Of a DNA stretch of 64,000 nucleotides, positions 34,939 through 43,704 are shown piece after piece. The stretch is from the NCBI GenBank assembly GCA_015055835.1, contig SVHJ01000001.1, positions 62,001 to 126,000 of the forward strand. The letters run 5' to 3'. The DNA is from Clostridiales bacterium. Its GTDB lineage: Bacteria; Bacillota; Clostridia; Christensenellales; Borkfalkiaceae. The position numbers and the translations under genes are program-made. The notes beneath the pieces are model-generated. The model ran no database searches. It was given only the letters and a program-made list of their open reading frames with translations, and was not told the origin of the DNA. How positions within the stretch are numbered: position 1 is the first letter of the stretch; each line of letters starts with the position of its first letter.

Positions 34939-36177
34939 TTAGTTCAATTTTCTATCATCTCTACCAACCGTTGCCGTTGCCATTTTAGAAAAATCAAAAC
35001 TATCTTCTAAAATATCGTTAACGTCTTTTAAGGTGGTTTTATTTATCCTTTCAATCTTTTCATCAAAACTAAACAGTTTATCAAAAAATAGCATGTACTT
35101 ACCATATAAAAGCATTTGCGTTGCGCTGTTTTCTTGCCCCATTATAAAAGAAGATTTTATTTGTTCTTTTCCTCTTAAAAATTCCTTTTCAGTAATGCCT
35201 TTTTTAATCTTTTTAACCTCTTTAACTATTTCTTCAAACGCTAAATCTCTACTTTTTGGATTAACCCCTGCGTAAATATCTAAAACGCCGTTCGTTTCGT
35301 ATAAAGATGGATATGAATAAACTGAATACGCTAAGCCTAACTTTTCCCTAACCGTTTGGAAAAGTCTACTACTCATACCTCCACCTAAAACGGTGTTTGC
35401 AATATTAAAAACATCACTTCTATCGTCTGCTAAATTATAGGTAGGAAAGGCTAACGCTATATGAGATTGTTCAATATCTTTTACCTTTACTATATTACCG
35501 TTAAAGGTTGGTTTTTCTATTATGCTTGAACGGCTTTTATTCTTTCTTGTAAAGAATTTTAAAAAGTTTTCTTCAACAATTTCAAAAGCAAGTTTTTCAT
35601 CAATATTACCTGAAATTGAGATAACTACGTTTTCAGGTGTATAGTACTCATCCATATAAGAAAAGGCTTTATCTTTATTAAAACTTCTTACCGTTTGTTC
35701 CTTTCCTATAATAGTTTGTCCAAGCCCTCTTTTACCAAAAAAGGCTTCTGAAAGTAAGTCCATACAAAGATCTTCAGGCATATCTTCGTACATATTAATT
35801 TCTTCAATAATAACACCCTTTTCCTTTTCACTTTCCTCTTCTAAAAAGGTAGAATTAAAGAAAATATCACTTAATACTTCAAAACTTTTTTTGAAGTGTT
35901 CACTTGTTGATTTGGTGTAATAACAGGTAATTTCTTTTGAAGTAAAAGCGTTAATTTGCGCCCCTATGCTATCAATAGTATCAGAAATTTCAAAAGCATT
36001 TTTAGTAGTCGTACCTTTAAAAAGCATATGCTCAATATAGTGAGAAATACCGTTTATTTCTTCACTTTCGTTAACGCTACCAGTTTTAACCAAAACACCA
36101 ACTGAAACTGATTTTATTGAATCCATTTTGTTTACGACAACCCTTAAACCATTGTCGTATTTTTTGTAAAATTGCAT
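34939..36177 (-). CDS. M16 family zinc peptidase (YmxG/MlpA-like)
   Basis: 412 residues, the length of the single-chain bacterial M16B enzymes. The inverted zinc motif is HYIEH (about residues 47-51), with the distal Glu in EEINMYEDMPEDL (about 120-130). The second, inactive half carries the R/Y segment GGGMSSRLFQTVREKLGLAYSVYSYPSLYE. These peptidases degrade peptides or process propeptides. In B. subtilis rpsO-pnpA-ylxY-ymxG is the same order. The start overlaps the stop of the deacetylase-like gene by one base. Confidence 0.94.
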   Translation of the reverse strand: MQFYKKYDNGLRVVVNKMDSIKSVSVGVLVKTGSVNESEEINGISHYIEHMLFKGTTTKNAFEISDTIDSIGAQINAFTSKEITCYYTKSTSEHFKKSFEVLSDIFFNSTFLEEESEKEKGVIIEEINMYEDMPEDLCMDLLSEAFFGKRGLGQTIIGKEQTVRSFNKDKAFSYMDEYYTPENVVISISGNIDEKLAFEIVEENFLKFFTRKNKSRSSIIEKPTFNGNIVKVKDIEQSHIALAFPTYNLADDRSDVFNIANTVLGGGMSSRLFQTVREKLGLAYSVYSYPSLYETNGVLDIYAGVNPKSRDLAFEEIVKEVKKIKKGITEKEFLRGKEQIKSSFIMGQENSATQMLLYGKYMLFFDKLFSFDEKIERINKTTLKDVNDILEDSFDFSKMATATVGRDDRKLN

Positions 36178-36902
36178 TATACTCCTCCTACGTTTTCTGA
36201 AACGGTAACGACACTAAACCCACTTTGGATATAAAAATCAATAATTTTAGGTAAAGCCTTTAGAGTATGCGCCTTTGGGTGCATCAACACTAAATCCCCA
36301 TTTTCCAAGTTTTTAGTCGCCCTGTTAAAAACAAGTTTTTCATCACTATCACGCCAGTCGATAGTGTCTTTTGACCACATTATAACTTTATAACCTAGTT
36401 CTTTTGAGGCTTCTAAAGTATTTTTAGAAAAACTGCCACTTGGTGGCGCAAACAAATTAGTTTTAACGCCGGTTAGAGATTTTATAACCTGTTCAGTGTT
36501 ATAAATTTCCTTTTTGTTTTCTTCAAAAGATAGTTTTTTGTGGTCTTTATGAAAATAACCGTGGTTTGCAAGTTCCTGCCCACAACTTAAAATTTTATTA
36601 AGTAGTTCCTTATTGTCGTCGGCAAAACAACCACCCATAAAAAAGGTGGCTTTTACCCCCTTTTCATTAAGCACTTCTAATATGCCGTCAACGATTTTTT
36701 CGTTTTCATAAACGTTGAACATTAAAGAAACTCTTTTTAAGTCCCTATCTCCATAATAAATAGCCTCTCCCTCGCCTTTAGAAATTGTAATAGTTCTCTC
36801 AGGAAGAAAGAATAATAGATAGGAAACTGCAATAACCAAAACTATTATACTGTTTACTATAACTTGTAAACTTTTATTATATATTTTTCTCAAAAACCTC
36901 AC
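36177..36902 (-). CDS. Polysaccharide deacetylase-like protein (YlxY-type), catalytic Asp missing
   Basis: 241 residues. An N-terminal membrane helix (about 13-32) suggests an extracytoplasmic location. NodB motifs: motif 1, normally TFDDG, reads LMFNVYENE (60-68) and lacks the aspartates; motif 2 NHGYFHKDH is kept, as are APPSGSF and KDTIDW. B. subtilis YlxY in the same gene position is likewise degenerate, so this is probably a non-classical or inactive deacetylase. It stands between pnp and the M16 peptidase gene. Confidence 0.88.
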   Translation of the reverse strand: MRFLRKIYNKSLQVIVNSIIVLVIAVSYLLFFLPERTITISKGEGEAIYYGDRDLKRVSLMFNVYENEKIVDGILEVLNEKGVKATFFMGGCFADDNKELLNKILSCGQELANHGYFHKDHKKLSFEENKKEIYNTEQVIKSLTGVKTNLFAPPSGSFSKNTLEASKELGYKVIMWSKDTIDWRDSDEKLVFNRATKNLENGDLVLMHPKAHTLKALPKIIDFYIQSGFSVVTVSENVGGV

Positions 36903-36953
36903 CTCTATTCATTTTTATGAAAAGTAGGCTTGGTTTTATTCTTTATTTAATAA

Positions 36954-36980
36954 ATATGCAAGGCAAAAAGCCTTGCATAT
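36954..36980 (-). terminator. Terminator after pnp
   Basis: ATATGCAAGGC and GCCTTGCATAT form a perfect 11-bp stem with an A5/T5 loop, followed on the minus strand by TTATTAAAT. The weak T-run may allow read-through into the two downstream genes. Confidence 0.75.
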
Positions 36981-37002
36981 AATTTTTTGTTAGTTCATTT
37001 TA

Positions 37003-39099
37003 TTAGTCAGTTACTTTTTCCAAAAGTTTTAAGTCAATGCCCTTTTCACCAATCTTGATGATTTCAACCTTAACTTTGTCGCCGATAGATAAAACTTCTT
37101 CAACGCTTTCAATTCTCTTTTCACTCATTTTTGAAATGTGAATTAAGCCGTCTTTACCAGGAGCAAGTTCACAGAAAGCCCCAACTTTTGGAAGAATTCT
37201 AACAACTTCTGTCATAAACATATCGCCAACTTCTGGATCTTTTGCGATTGAAAGGATAATTGCTTTTGCTCTTTCAATTTGTTCAGGAGCGCCAACTGCA
37301 GCGATTGAAACTCTACCTTCATCAGTGATGTCAATCTTAACGCCAGTTTCTTCAATAATCTTGTTGATTACCTTTCCACCTGAACCAATAACTTCTCTAA
37401 TCTTTTCAGGATTGATATCAAATGAAATGATTTGTGGAGCGTATTTAGAAAGTTCAGCGTTTGGTGTAGGAATAACTTCTAACATTTTGTTTAGAATATG
37501 TTGTCTACCAACGTTTGCTTGAGCAATTGCTTGTCTTAAAATAGCTTCGTCAATACCCTTAATTTTAATATCCATTTGGATAGCAGTAATACCCTTTTCA
37601 GTACCTGCAACTTTAAAGTCCATATCGCCAAGGAAGTCTTCTAAACCTTGAATATCTGTTAAAATTGCAACCTTACCACTTTCTTCATCCTTAATTAAGC
37701 CCATTGCAATACCAGCAACTGGTGCTTTAATAGGAACACCTGCGTCCATTAACGCTAAAGTAGAACCACATACGCTACCTTGTGAAGTTGAACCGTTTGA
37801 AGATAAAACTTCTGAAACCATTCTAATTGCATATGGGAATTCTTCTTCAGATGGGATAACTGGTTCTAAAGCTCTTTCAGCTAAAGCGCCGTGACCAATT
37901 TCTCTTCTACCAGGTGATTTTAATTGTCTTGCTTCGCCTGAAGCGTAACCTGGCATATTGTATTGGTGCATATAACGCTTAGAAGATTCTTCATCTAAAC
38001 CTTCTAACTTTTGAGCGTCGCCAATCATACCTAAAGTACAAGTTGTTAATACTTGAGTTTGTCCACGAGTGAATACGCCTGAACCGTGTACTCTTGGAAG
38101 AACGCCGTGTTCACACCAAATTTTTCTAACTTCAGTTAAAGCTCTTCCGTCAGGTCTAATACCCTTTTCTAGGATTTTTGCTCTTACCTTTTCCTTTGTT
38201 AAGTAGTAAAGAGCGTCTTTAATTTCTCTTTCGTTTTCTGGATAAGTTTCAAGAAGTGCTTCTAAAGTCTTCTTTTCAACTTCGTCTTGAGCAACTTGTC
38301 TTGCAGTTCTGTCGTAATTTTCAAGCGCTTCGTCTAAAAGCGTGCTAGCAAATTCTCTTGTAGCCTTTTCAATTTCTTCAGGAACTTTATAAACTTCAAT
38401 TTCCTTCTTTACTTTACCAATTTGTTTAACGATTTCTTCTTGGAAAGCACATTGTTTTTTAATTTCTTCGTGACCGAATAAAATTGCGCCAACCATTTCG
38501 TCATCACTGATTTCTTTTGAGCCTGCTTCTACCATCATAATAGCATCTTTAGTACCTGAAAGGTTTAATGCTAAAGTAGAAACTTCTCTTTGTTTGATAT
38601 CAGGGTTTATTACGTATTCACCGTCAACGATACCAACAACAACTGAGCCAGTAGGTCCAGCAAAAGGTATATCTGAAATTGAAAGTGCAACTGAACTACC
38701 TAACATTGCTAAAGGTTCTGGTGAAATATCAGGGTCAACTGATAAAGTAGTTGCGATAACTACAACGTCGTTAAAAATACCCTTTTGGAAAAGTGGTCTA
38801 ATAGGTCTATCGATAAGTCTTGAAGTTAGAATTGCTTTATCGCTTGCTCTACCTTCTCTCTTCTTAAAACCACCAGGGATTTTACCGATAGAATACATTT
38901 TTTCTTCATAGTCAACAGAAAGTGGGAAGTAATCCATACCTTCTCTTGCCTTTTCAGCCATAGTTACGTTAACCATAACTACCGTATCGCCACATCTTAC
39001 TATGCAAGAACCGTTAGTTTGTTCTGCATATTTGCCTGTTTCAATGATGACTTCTCTGCCACCAATGATAGTCTTAAACTCTCTATAAGTTTCTGTCAT
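37003..39099 (-). CDS. pnp: Polyribonucleotide nucleotidyltransferase
   Basis: 698 residues. Two RNase PH domains (residues ~5-210 and ~310-540; FKKREGRASDKAILTSRLIDRPIRPLF and the GSTSQGSVCGSTLALMDAGVPI active region), an alpha-helical linker, a KH domain (PEKIREVIGSGGKVINKIIEETG, about 560) and an S1 domain (GDMFMTEVVRILPKVGAF, about 625-695). It degrades RNA 3'-5' by phosphorolysis. rpsO lies directly upstream with an attenuator-like hairpin between. Confidence 0.98.
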   Translation of the reverse strand: MTETYREFKTIIGGREVIIETGKYAEQTNGSCIVRCGDTVVMVNVTMAEKAREGMDYFPLSVDYEEKMYSIGKIPGGFKKREGRASDKAILTSRLIDRPIRPLFQKGIFNDVVVIATTLSVDPDISPEPLAMLGSSVALSISDIPFAGPTGSVVVGIVDGEYVINPDIKQREVSTLALNLSGTKDAIMMVEAGSKEISDDEMVGAILFGHEEIKKQCAFQEEIVKQIGKVKKEIEVYKVPEEIEKATREFASTLLDEALENYDRTARQVAQDEVEKKTLEALLETYPENEREIKDALYYLTKEKVRAKILEKGIRPDGRALTEVRKIWCEHGVLPRVHGSGVFTRGQTQVLTTCTLGMIGDAQKLEGLDEESSKRYMHQYNMPGYASGEARQLKSPGRREIGHGALAERALEPVIPSEEEFPYAIRMVSEVLSSNGSTSQGSVCGSTLALMDAGVPIKAPVAGIAMGLIKDEESGKVAILTDIQGLEDFLGDMDFKVAGTEKGITAIQMDIKIKGIDEAILRQAIAQANVGRQHILNKMLEVIPTPNAELSKYAPQIISFDINPEKIREVIGSGGKVINKIIEETGVKIDITDEGRVSIAAVGAPEQIERAKAIILSIAKDPEVGDMFMTEVVRILPKVGAFCELAPGKDGLIHISKMSEKRIESVEEVLSIGDKVKVEIIKIGEKGIDLKLLEKVTD

Positions 39100-39190
39100 T
39101 TTTTACCTCTTTCTCTAATTTATTTAGAAAGCAATTTAACTAGAGTTTACCGTTAAATTACTTAAACTATTTCAATACTAAAAAAACAAA

Positions 39191-39219
39191 AATAGGCGAC
39201 AAAAAATAGTCGCCTTATT
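39191..39219 (-). terminator. Hairpin between rpsO and pnp
   Basis: On the minus strand AATAAGGCGAC pairs with GTCGCCTATT, then TTTTGTTTTTTT follows. It fits a partial terminator or an RNA-processing site between the two genes. Confidence 0.75.
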
Positions 39220-39221
39220 TT

Positions 39222-39485
39222 TTACTTTCTTAAGTTTAGTGCAGAAATTAAAGTTCTGTATCTTTCAAGGTCAAGTTCCTTTAAGTAAGCCAAAAGTCTA
39301 CGTCTTTCACCAACCATTTTTAGAAGACCACGTCTTGAGTGGTTATCCTTTTTGTTGATTAAAAGGTGTGCGTTTAAGTGGTTGATTCTTTCAGTTAAAA
39401 GTGCTACTTGCACTTCAGGAGAACCTGTGTCACCTTCGTGACGAGCGAATTTTGCTATAATTTCTGTTTTTGTTGCCTTTTCCAT
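39222..39485 (-). CDS. rpsO: 30S ribosomal protein S15
   Basis: 87 residues, canonical S15: [52 protein letters not shown] and [21 protein letters not shown]. It binds the 16S rRNA central domain early in 30S assembly. AGGAGG precedes the ATG. In many bacteria S15 represses its own translation by binding its mRNA leader; here the leader of about 90 bases can form short hairpins. Confidence 0.98.
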   Translation of the reverse strand: MEKATKTEIIAKFARHEGDTGSPEVQVALLTERINHLNAHLLINKKDNHSRRGLLKMVGERRRLLAYLKELDLERYRTLISALNLRK

Positions 39486-39582
39486 TTTAATTTACCTCCT
39501 ATACTATGGAATAATTCACCTAAAACAAAGTATTTGGTGGAGTTTAGTCCAAAAACCTTGCAAAAGGTACTAAAGCCTAATT

Positions 39583-39611
39583 AGTATAACAAAATTTTTA
39601 CCTTTTGTAAA
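39583..39611 (-). promoter_or_regulatory. Promoter of rpsO-pnp
   Basis: On the minus strand TTTACA (39606-39611), 17-bp spacer, TATACT (39583-39588). The leader that follows contains ACCTT/AAGGT and TTTGG/CCAAA short stems. Confidence 0.75.
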
Positions 39612-39616
39612 CTATT

Positions 39617-40966
39617 TTAACCAAAAAGTTTGTTTTTATCTTCTATAAGTTTATCAATTTTTTCTATATAAGTTTTAATATCTTTAGGATTGCCAGTCCT
39701 TTCTAACCTTTCGCCACCGTTAAACACACGCTTACTAACTGCGTTTGCACCGTTTGCAACTATGTTAGAAATCTCTTCCATTATATTTATATTATAAACG
39801 CAAGCCTTTCCCTTTAACGAATATCCCGTGTTTTCTAAATTTTCCGTCATATATTTTTGGCGATATAGGTAGTATGGTTTATACCCTGCCTTTCTTAACT
39901 CATTACTTGCGTAGTCAGTCATTTCCTTTACGCCACTATCGTCAAGTCTTTTAACGCTTTCAGCAAGTTTCGAACCCCTTTTTATACACAAAGTATGTAC
40001 CGTGATATTGTCAGGCCTTAGCGATATTGTTTTATCAAGAGTGTTCTTAAAATCTTCAACCGTTTCTTCAGGAAGTCCTGCAATTAAGTCCATATTGATA
40101 GAAAAATATTCTTTTGCTTTAGAGTACGTTTCTATTATATCGTTAGCCGTATGCTTTCTGCCGATTAAGGCTAAAGTTTTGTCGTTAAAGGTTTGTGGGT
40201 TAACGCAAATTCTACTAACGCCGTATTCTTTAAGTAATTCTAATTTTTCTTTAGTAATGGCGTCTGGTCTACCTGCCTCTACCGTATATTCAACCGTTTG
40301 CTTACCAACAGCCTCTAAAATACGCCTTAAATCTTCAGTTTCTAACGCAACGGGCGTACCACCACCAATATATACGCTTTTTAACTCTTTAATAAGTTTT
40401 TTGCTTTCTTCAATTTCCTTTACCAAGGCGTCAATATACGCTGGAATTAGATTTTTACACTTACCTATTTCCCCTGAAATGAAAGAACAGTAGGTACATC
40501 TGCTTGGGCAAAACGGAATGGAAACAAAAAGGTCAAAAGAATTGTCGTTTCTCTCATAAATGCCCACTTGTTCATCTAAAATATCTTTAATAAGGGTAGT
40601 CTTTTCGTTTGAAACAAGCATAGTTTCTTTAAAAAACTTTTCAAAATCGCCTTTTTCCTTTTCCATATAGGCAAGTTTTGTTGGTCTAATGCCAGTAAGG
40701 GCTCCCCAAGGCATTTCCCTTTCAAAATAACTAGAAAGCGCTTTATATAAAGAAAGTTTTGCATATCTTTTTTTAAGCCTTTTTTCTTCTAGTTTATCCT
40801 TAAAAACCAAATCAAAAGAATAATTAAACTTTTTATCGTTAATTATAACTTCGCTTGCCATTTTTTCATCAAAAAAAGAGGCTGTAAGGGTAGCCTCAGC
40901 CTCAGGATAAAGCATTAAAACTTCTTTTAAGTCGTTTTCAAATTCTACTAAATTAGTCTTTATCAT
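39617..40966 (-). CDS. hemZ: HemZ-type radical SAM protein (coproporphyrinogen dehydrogenase-like)
   Basis: 449 residues. An N-terminal extension (1-145) with GALTGIRPTKL, typical of HemZ, precedes the radical SAM core: cluster motif CPSRCTYC with Cys153, 157 and 160, then YIGGGTPVAL and YTVEAGRPDAI. The family is named for an oxygen-independent coproporphyrinogen oxidase role, but in anaerobes without haem synthesis the substrate is uncertain, and HemW-like haem handling is an alternative. It follows the MBL gene by one base at the end of the secD-to-hemZ run. Confidence 0.88.
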   Translation of the reverse strand: MIKTNLVEFENDLKEVLMLYPEAEATLTASFFDEKMASEVIINDKKFNYSFDLVFKDKLEEKRLKKRYAKLSLYKALSSYFEREMPWGALTGIRPTKLAYMEKEKGDFEKFFKETMLVSNEKTTLIKDILDEQVGIYERNDNSFDLFVSIPFCPSRCTYCSFISGEIGKCKNLIPAYIDALVKEIEESKKLIKELKSVYIGGGTPVALETEDLRRILEAVGKQTVEYTVEAGRPDAITKEKLELLKEYGVSRICVNPQTFNDKTLALIGRKHTANDIIETYSKAKEYFSINMDLIAGLPEETVEDFKNTLDKTISLRPDNITVHTLCIKRGSKLAESVKRLDDSGVKEMTDYASNELRKAGYKPYYLYRQKYMTENLENTGYSLKGKACVYNINIMEEISNIVANGANAVSKRVFNGGERLERTGNPKDIKTYIEKIDKLIEDKNKLFG

Positions 40967-40967
40967 A

Positions 40968-41573
40968 TCACTTCATATAAGGGTTGTTTTTTACTTCAAA
41001 CCCTAAAGTCGTTTTTTCTCCGTGTCCTGGATAAACCTTTAAGTTTTGGTCTAATTTAGATAACCTTTTTAAAGAGTTTATCATATCAACATAATTCCCT
41101 GTAGGAAAATCTGTTCTACCTATCGATAACGAAAACAATGTATCCCCAGAAAACAGCGTATCGCCAGTTAAATAACAAACCGAACCGTCTGTATGCCCCG
41201 GCGTTAACAAAACTTCAAAGGTTACACCTTCAATTTCTATTTTATCGCCGTCGTTAAGCAAAAAGTCAGGCGTAAATGCTTTTGACGGAATACCAAAATC
41301 TTTTGATAAAATATCCCCTTTTTTAATCTTTTCACCGTCAATACTACCTATATAAACTTTTGCTCCCATATTTTGAAACTCTTTCGCAACGAACGAGTGG
41401 TCAAAGTGAGAGTGAGTTAGTAGTACTGCAACAGGCGTTAACCCTTTTTTAGCCAAAAAGTCGTTTACTTTATCAAAGTCCATACCACAGTCAATGATAA
41501 TCGCCTTATCTTTAACTTCTATTATATAAACGTTATTTTGTAGTGGTCCTGTTTCTAAAAAATAAACTTGCAT
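40968..41573 (-). CDS. Metallo-beta-lactamase-fold hydrolase (glyoxalase II-like)
   Basis: 201 residues. The di-metal motif is H54-S-H56-F-D58-H59 (LLTHSHFDH), with further ligands at TPGHTDGSVCY, FSGDTLF and YPGHGEKTT. It belongs to the YcbL/glyoxalase II-like branch that hydrolyses thioesters such as S-lactoylglutathione; in a glutathione-poor anaerobe the physiological substrate is unknown. A relA-MBL-hemZ order is usual in Clostridia, often with dtd between relA and this gene; dtd is absent here. Confidence 0.93.
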   Translation of the reverse strand: MQVYFLETGPLQNNVYIIEVKDKAIIIDCGMDFDKVNDFLAKKGLTPVAVLLTHSHFDHSFVAKEFQNMGAKVYIGSIDGEKIKKGDILSKDFGIPSKAFTPDFLLNDGDKIEIEGVTFEVLLTPGHTDGSVCYLTGDTLFSGDTLFSLSIGRTDFPTGNYVDMINSLKRLSKLDQNLKVYPGHGEKTTLGFEVKNNPYMK

Positions 41574-41577
41574 AATC

Positions 41578-43704
41578 TTAAGTCGATACTCTAAATACGT
41601 CGATAATTTTAGGTTCTTGCTTTAGTTTTGAAATTAGCGTGTCTAAATCTTGTTTAGAGTTTAGTAATATACTAAAATCAACTACTGCATTTTTAGTTTT
41701 TTGGTCAAATCTACCGTTAATTAAAATTATCTTAAGGTTCATACTAGCGCATTTAGTAGATACGGCAGATAAAATATCCCCTTGTTCTTCTGCAACAACT
41801 TTAATACTTGCAGTAAATTCGCCACCGATATTACTTGCCCACTCAGTTTCAATAAGTCTATCAGGCTCAATAGATTTAATGTTAGGACAGTCTGCCCTGT
41901 GAACGGCAACCCCACGCCCTCTTGAAATAAAACCTACTATTTTATCACCAGGAACTGGATTACAACATCCAGCGTATCTAACTAATAAACCACTCATTCC
42001 CTTGACGATAACGCCACTTGACGGAGTCTTTTTAGCGTTATAAGTTTTAATTTCAGGAACGGCTACTTCCTTTCTGTAATAATCAATTAGTTTTACTAAA
42101 ACTTGGTTAGTGCCAACTGCTCCAAAACCAACTGATGCGTACATTTCATCCGTATTAGAGAAAGACATTCTGCTAGAAAGTTTTAAGAAAGCCTCGTCCG
42201 TTAAAAGGTCGTTAAAGTTGTATCCTTTTTTCTTGGCTTCACTTTCTAACATACTTTTACCAAGTTTTATATTTTCTTCCTTCATTTCTTTACGGAAGAA
42301 CTGTTTAATTTTAACCCTTGCTGAAGAAGATTTTACTATTTTAAGCCAGTCCCAAGACGGTCCTTTTGAGTTTTGTGAAGTTATAACTTCAACTACGTCC
42401 CCAACTTGTAAAGTGGTGTTAAGAGGTACCATTTTTGAATTGACTTTTGCACCCACACACTTATTACCAACGTGTGAGTGAATATTATAAGCAAAGTCGA
42501 TAGGCGTTGAATCTTTAGGTAGCGATATAACGTCCCCTTTAGGCGTAAATACTAAAACTTCAGAACTATAAACGTCCCCTTTAAGAGAAGTTAAAAATTC
42601 TCTACTATCTTTTAGACCACCTTGCCATTCCATAACCTCCCTTATCCAAGAAAGTCTTGCATCAAAGTCGTCCCCTTTCTTTCCTTCTTTATATTTCCAA
42701 TGCGCAGCGATACCGTACTCAGCGGCTCTGTTCATTGCGTAAGTTCTAATTTGAATTTCAAAAGTTTTACCGATATTAGTAACAACGGTAGTGTGAAGAG
42801 ATTGATACATATTTGCTTTTGGAGTTGCAATATAGTCTTTAATTCTACCAGGAATAGGTTTCCATCTATTGTGAATTTTGCCAAAAACTTCATAACATTC
42901 ATCAACGCTACTAACTATAACTCTAACGGCAGTAAGGTCGTAAATTTGCTCTAAGGTTTTATTTTGGTTTTTCATCTTTTTATAGATAGAATAAAAATGC
43001 TTTGGTCTACCAAAAACTTCCCCTTTAATGTTAGAACTTTCTAAAATCTTTTGAAGTTCTTTAACAACGTAATCAACAAATTCCCTTCTTTCTTGAATTT
43101 GTTCTTTCATATTAACAACTAAATAGTCGTAAAATTTAGAATCTAAATATTTAAGCGAAAGGTCTTCAAGTTCGCACTTTATTTGTGAAATACCAAGTCT
43201 ACCTGCAAGTGGCGCAAAAATTTCTAAAGTTTCCCTTGCTAATCTTTGTTGTCTTTCTTCTGATAAAAAGTTAAGCGAACGCATATTGTGAAGACGGTCG
43301 GCAAGTTTAATAATAATAACTCTTATATCTTTTGCCATCGCAACGAAAATCTTTCTAAAGTTTTCTGCTTGCTCGTCTTCTTTAGATAAAAACTCAATCT
43401 TTTCTAATTTAGTAACCCCTTCAACAAGTTCTAAAACTTCCTTGCCGAACTCCTTTTCAATATCACCTTCAGAAACTGGGGTATCTTCAATAACGTCGTG
43501 TAAAAAAGCGGCTGCAATAGTTGATGCGTCAAGTCCTAAATCAATCAAAATAAGCGCAACGGCACAAGGATGAGTAAAATACTCCTCCCCAGACGCGCGC
43601 TTTTGATTTATATGCGCTTTTTTAGCAAAATCGTACGCTTTTTCTACTAAATTAAGTTCTTCTCCACTATACGTATCACGTATTCTTTCAATTAACTCAA
43701 TCAT
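41578..43704 (-). CDS. relA: Bifunctional (p)ppGpp synthetase/hydrolase
   Basis: 708 residues. HD hydrolase domain (HPCAVALILIDLGLD, AAAFLHDVIEDTP, ADRLHNMR) intact in residues 45-200; synthetase domain with GRPKHFYSIYKKM and YDLTAVRVIV (about 235-350); TGS domain (VFTPKGDVISLPKDSTPIDFAYNIHS); zinc-finger-like RYAGCCNPVPGDKIVGFISRGRGVAVHRADCPN; C-terminal ACT domain. It makes and removes the stringent-response alarmone. recJ ends 8 bp inside its start; the apt gene often found between recJ and relA is missing. Confidence 0.97.
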   Translation of the reverse strand: MIELIERIRDTYSGEELNLVEKAYDFAKKAHINQKRASGEEYFTHPCAVALILIDLGLDASTIAAAFLHDVIEDTPVSEGDIEKEFGKEVLELVEGVTKLEKIEFLSKEDEQAENFRKIFVAMAKDIRVIIIKLADRLHNMRSLNFLSEERQQRLARETLEIFAPLAGRLGISQIKCELEDLSLKYLDSKFYDYLVVNMKEQIQERREFVDYVVKELQKILESSNIKGEVFGRPKHFYSIYKKMKNQNKTLEQIYDLTAVRVIVSSVDECYEVFGKIHNRWKPIPGRIKDYIATPKANMYQSLHTTVVTNIGKTFEIQIRTYAMNRAAEYGIAAHWKYKEGKKGDDFDARLSWIREVMEWQGGLKDSREFLTSLKGDVYSSEVLVFTPKGDVISLPKDSTPIDFAYNIHSHVGNKCVGAKVNSKMVPLNTTLQVGDVVEVITSQNSKGPSWDWLKIVKSSSARVKIKQFFRKEMKEENIKLGKSMLESEAKKKGYNFNDLLTDEAFLKLSSRMSFSNTDEMYASVGFGAVGTNQVLVKLIDYYRKEVAVPEIKTYNAKKTPSSGVIVKGMSGLLVRYAGCCNPVPGDKIVGFISRGRGVAVHRADCPNIKSIEPDRLIETEWASNIGGEFTASIKVVAEEQGDILSAVSTKCASMNLKIILINGRFDQKTKNAVVDFSILLNSKQDLDTLISKLKQEPKIIDVFRVST

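Noticed and set aside
34939-36177. Toxin or mobile-element origin of the M16 peptidase gene
   Set aside because: The rpsO-pnp-ylxY-ymxG order is a conserved housekeeping arrangement in Firmicutes.
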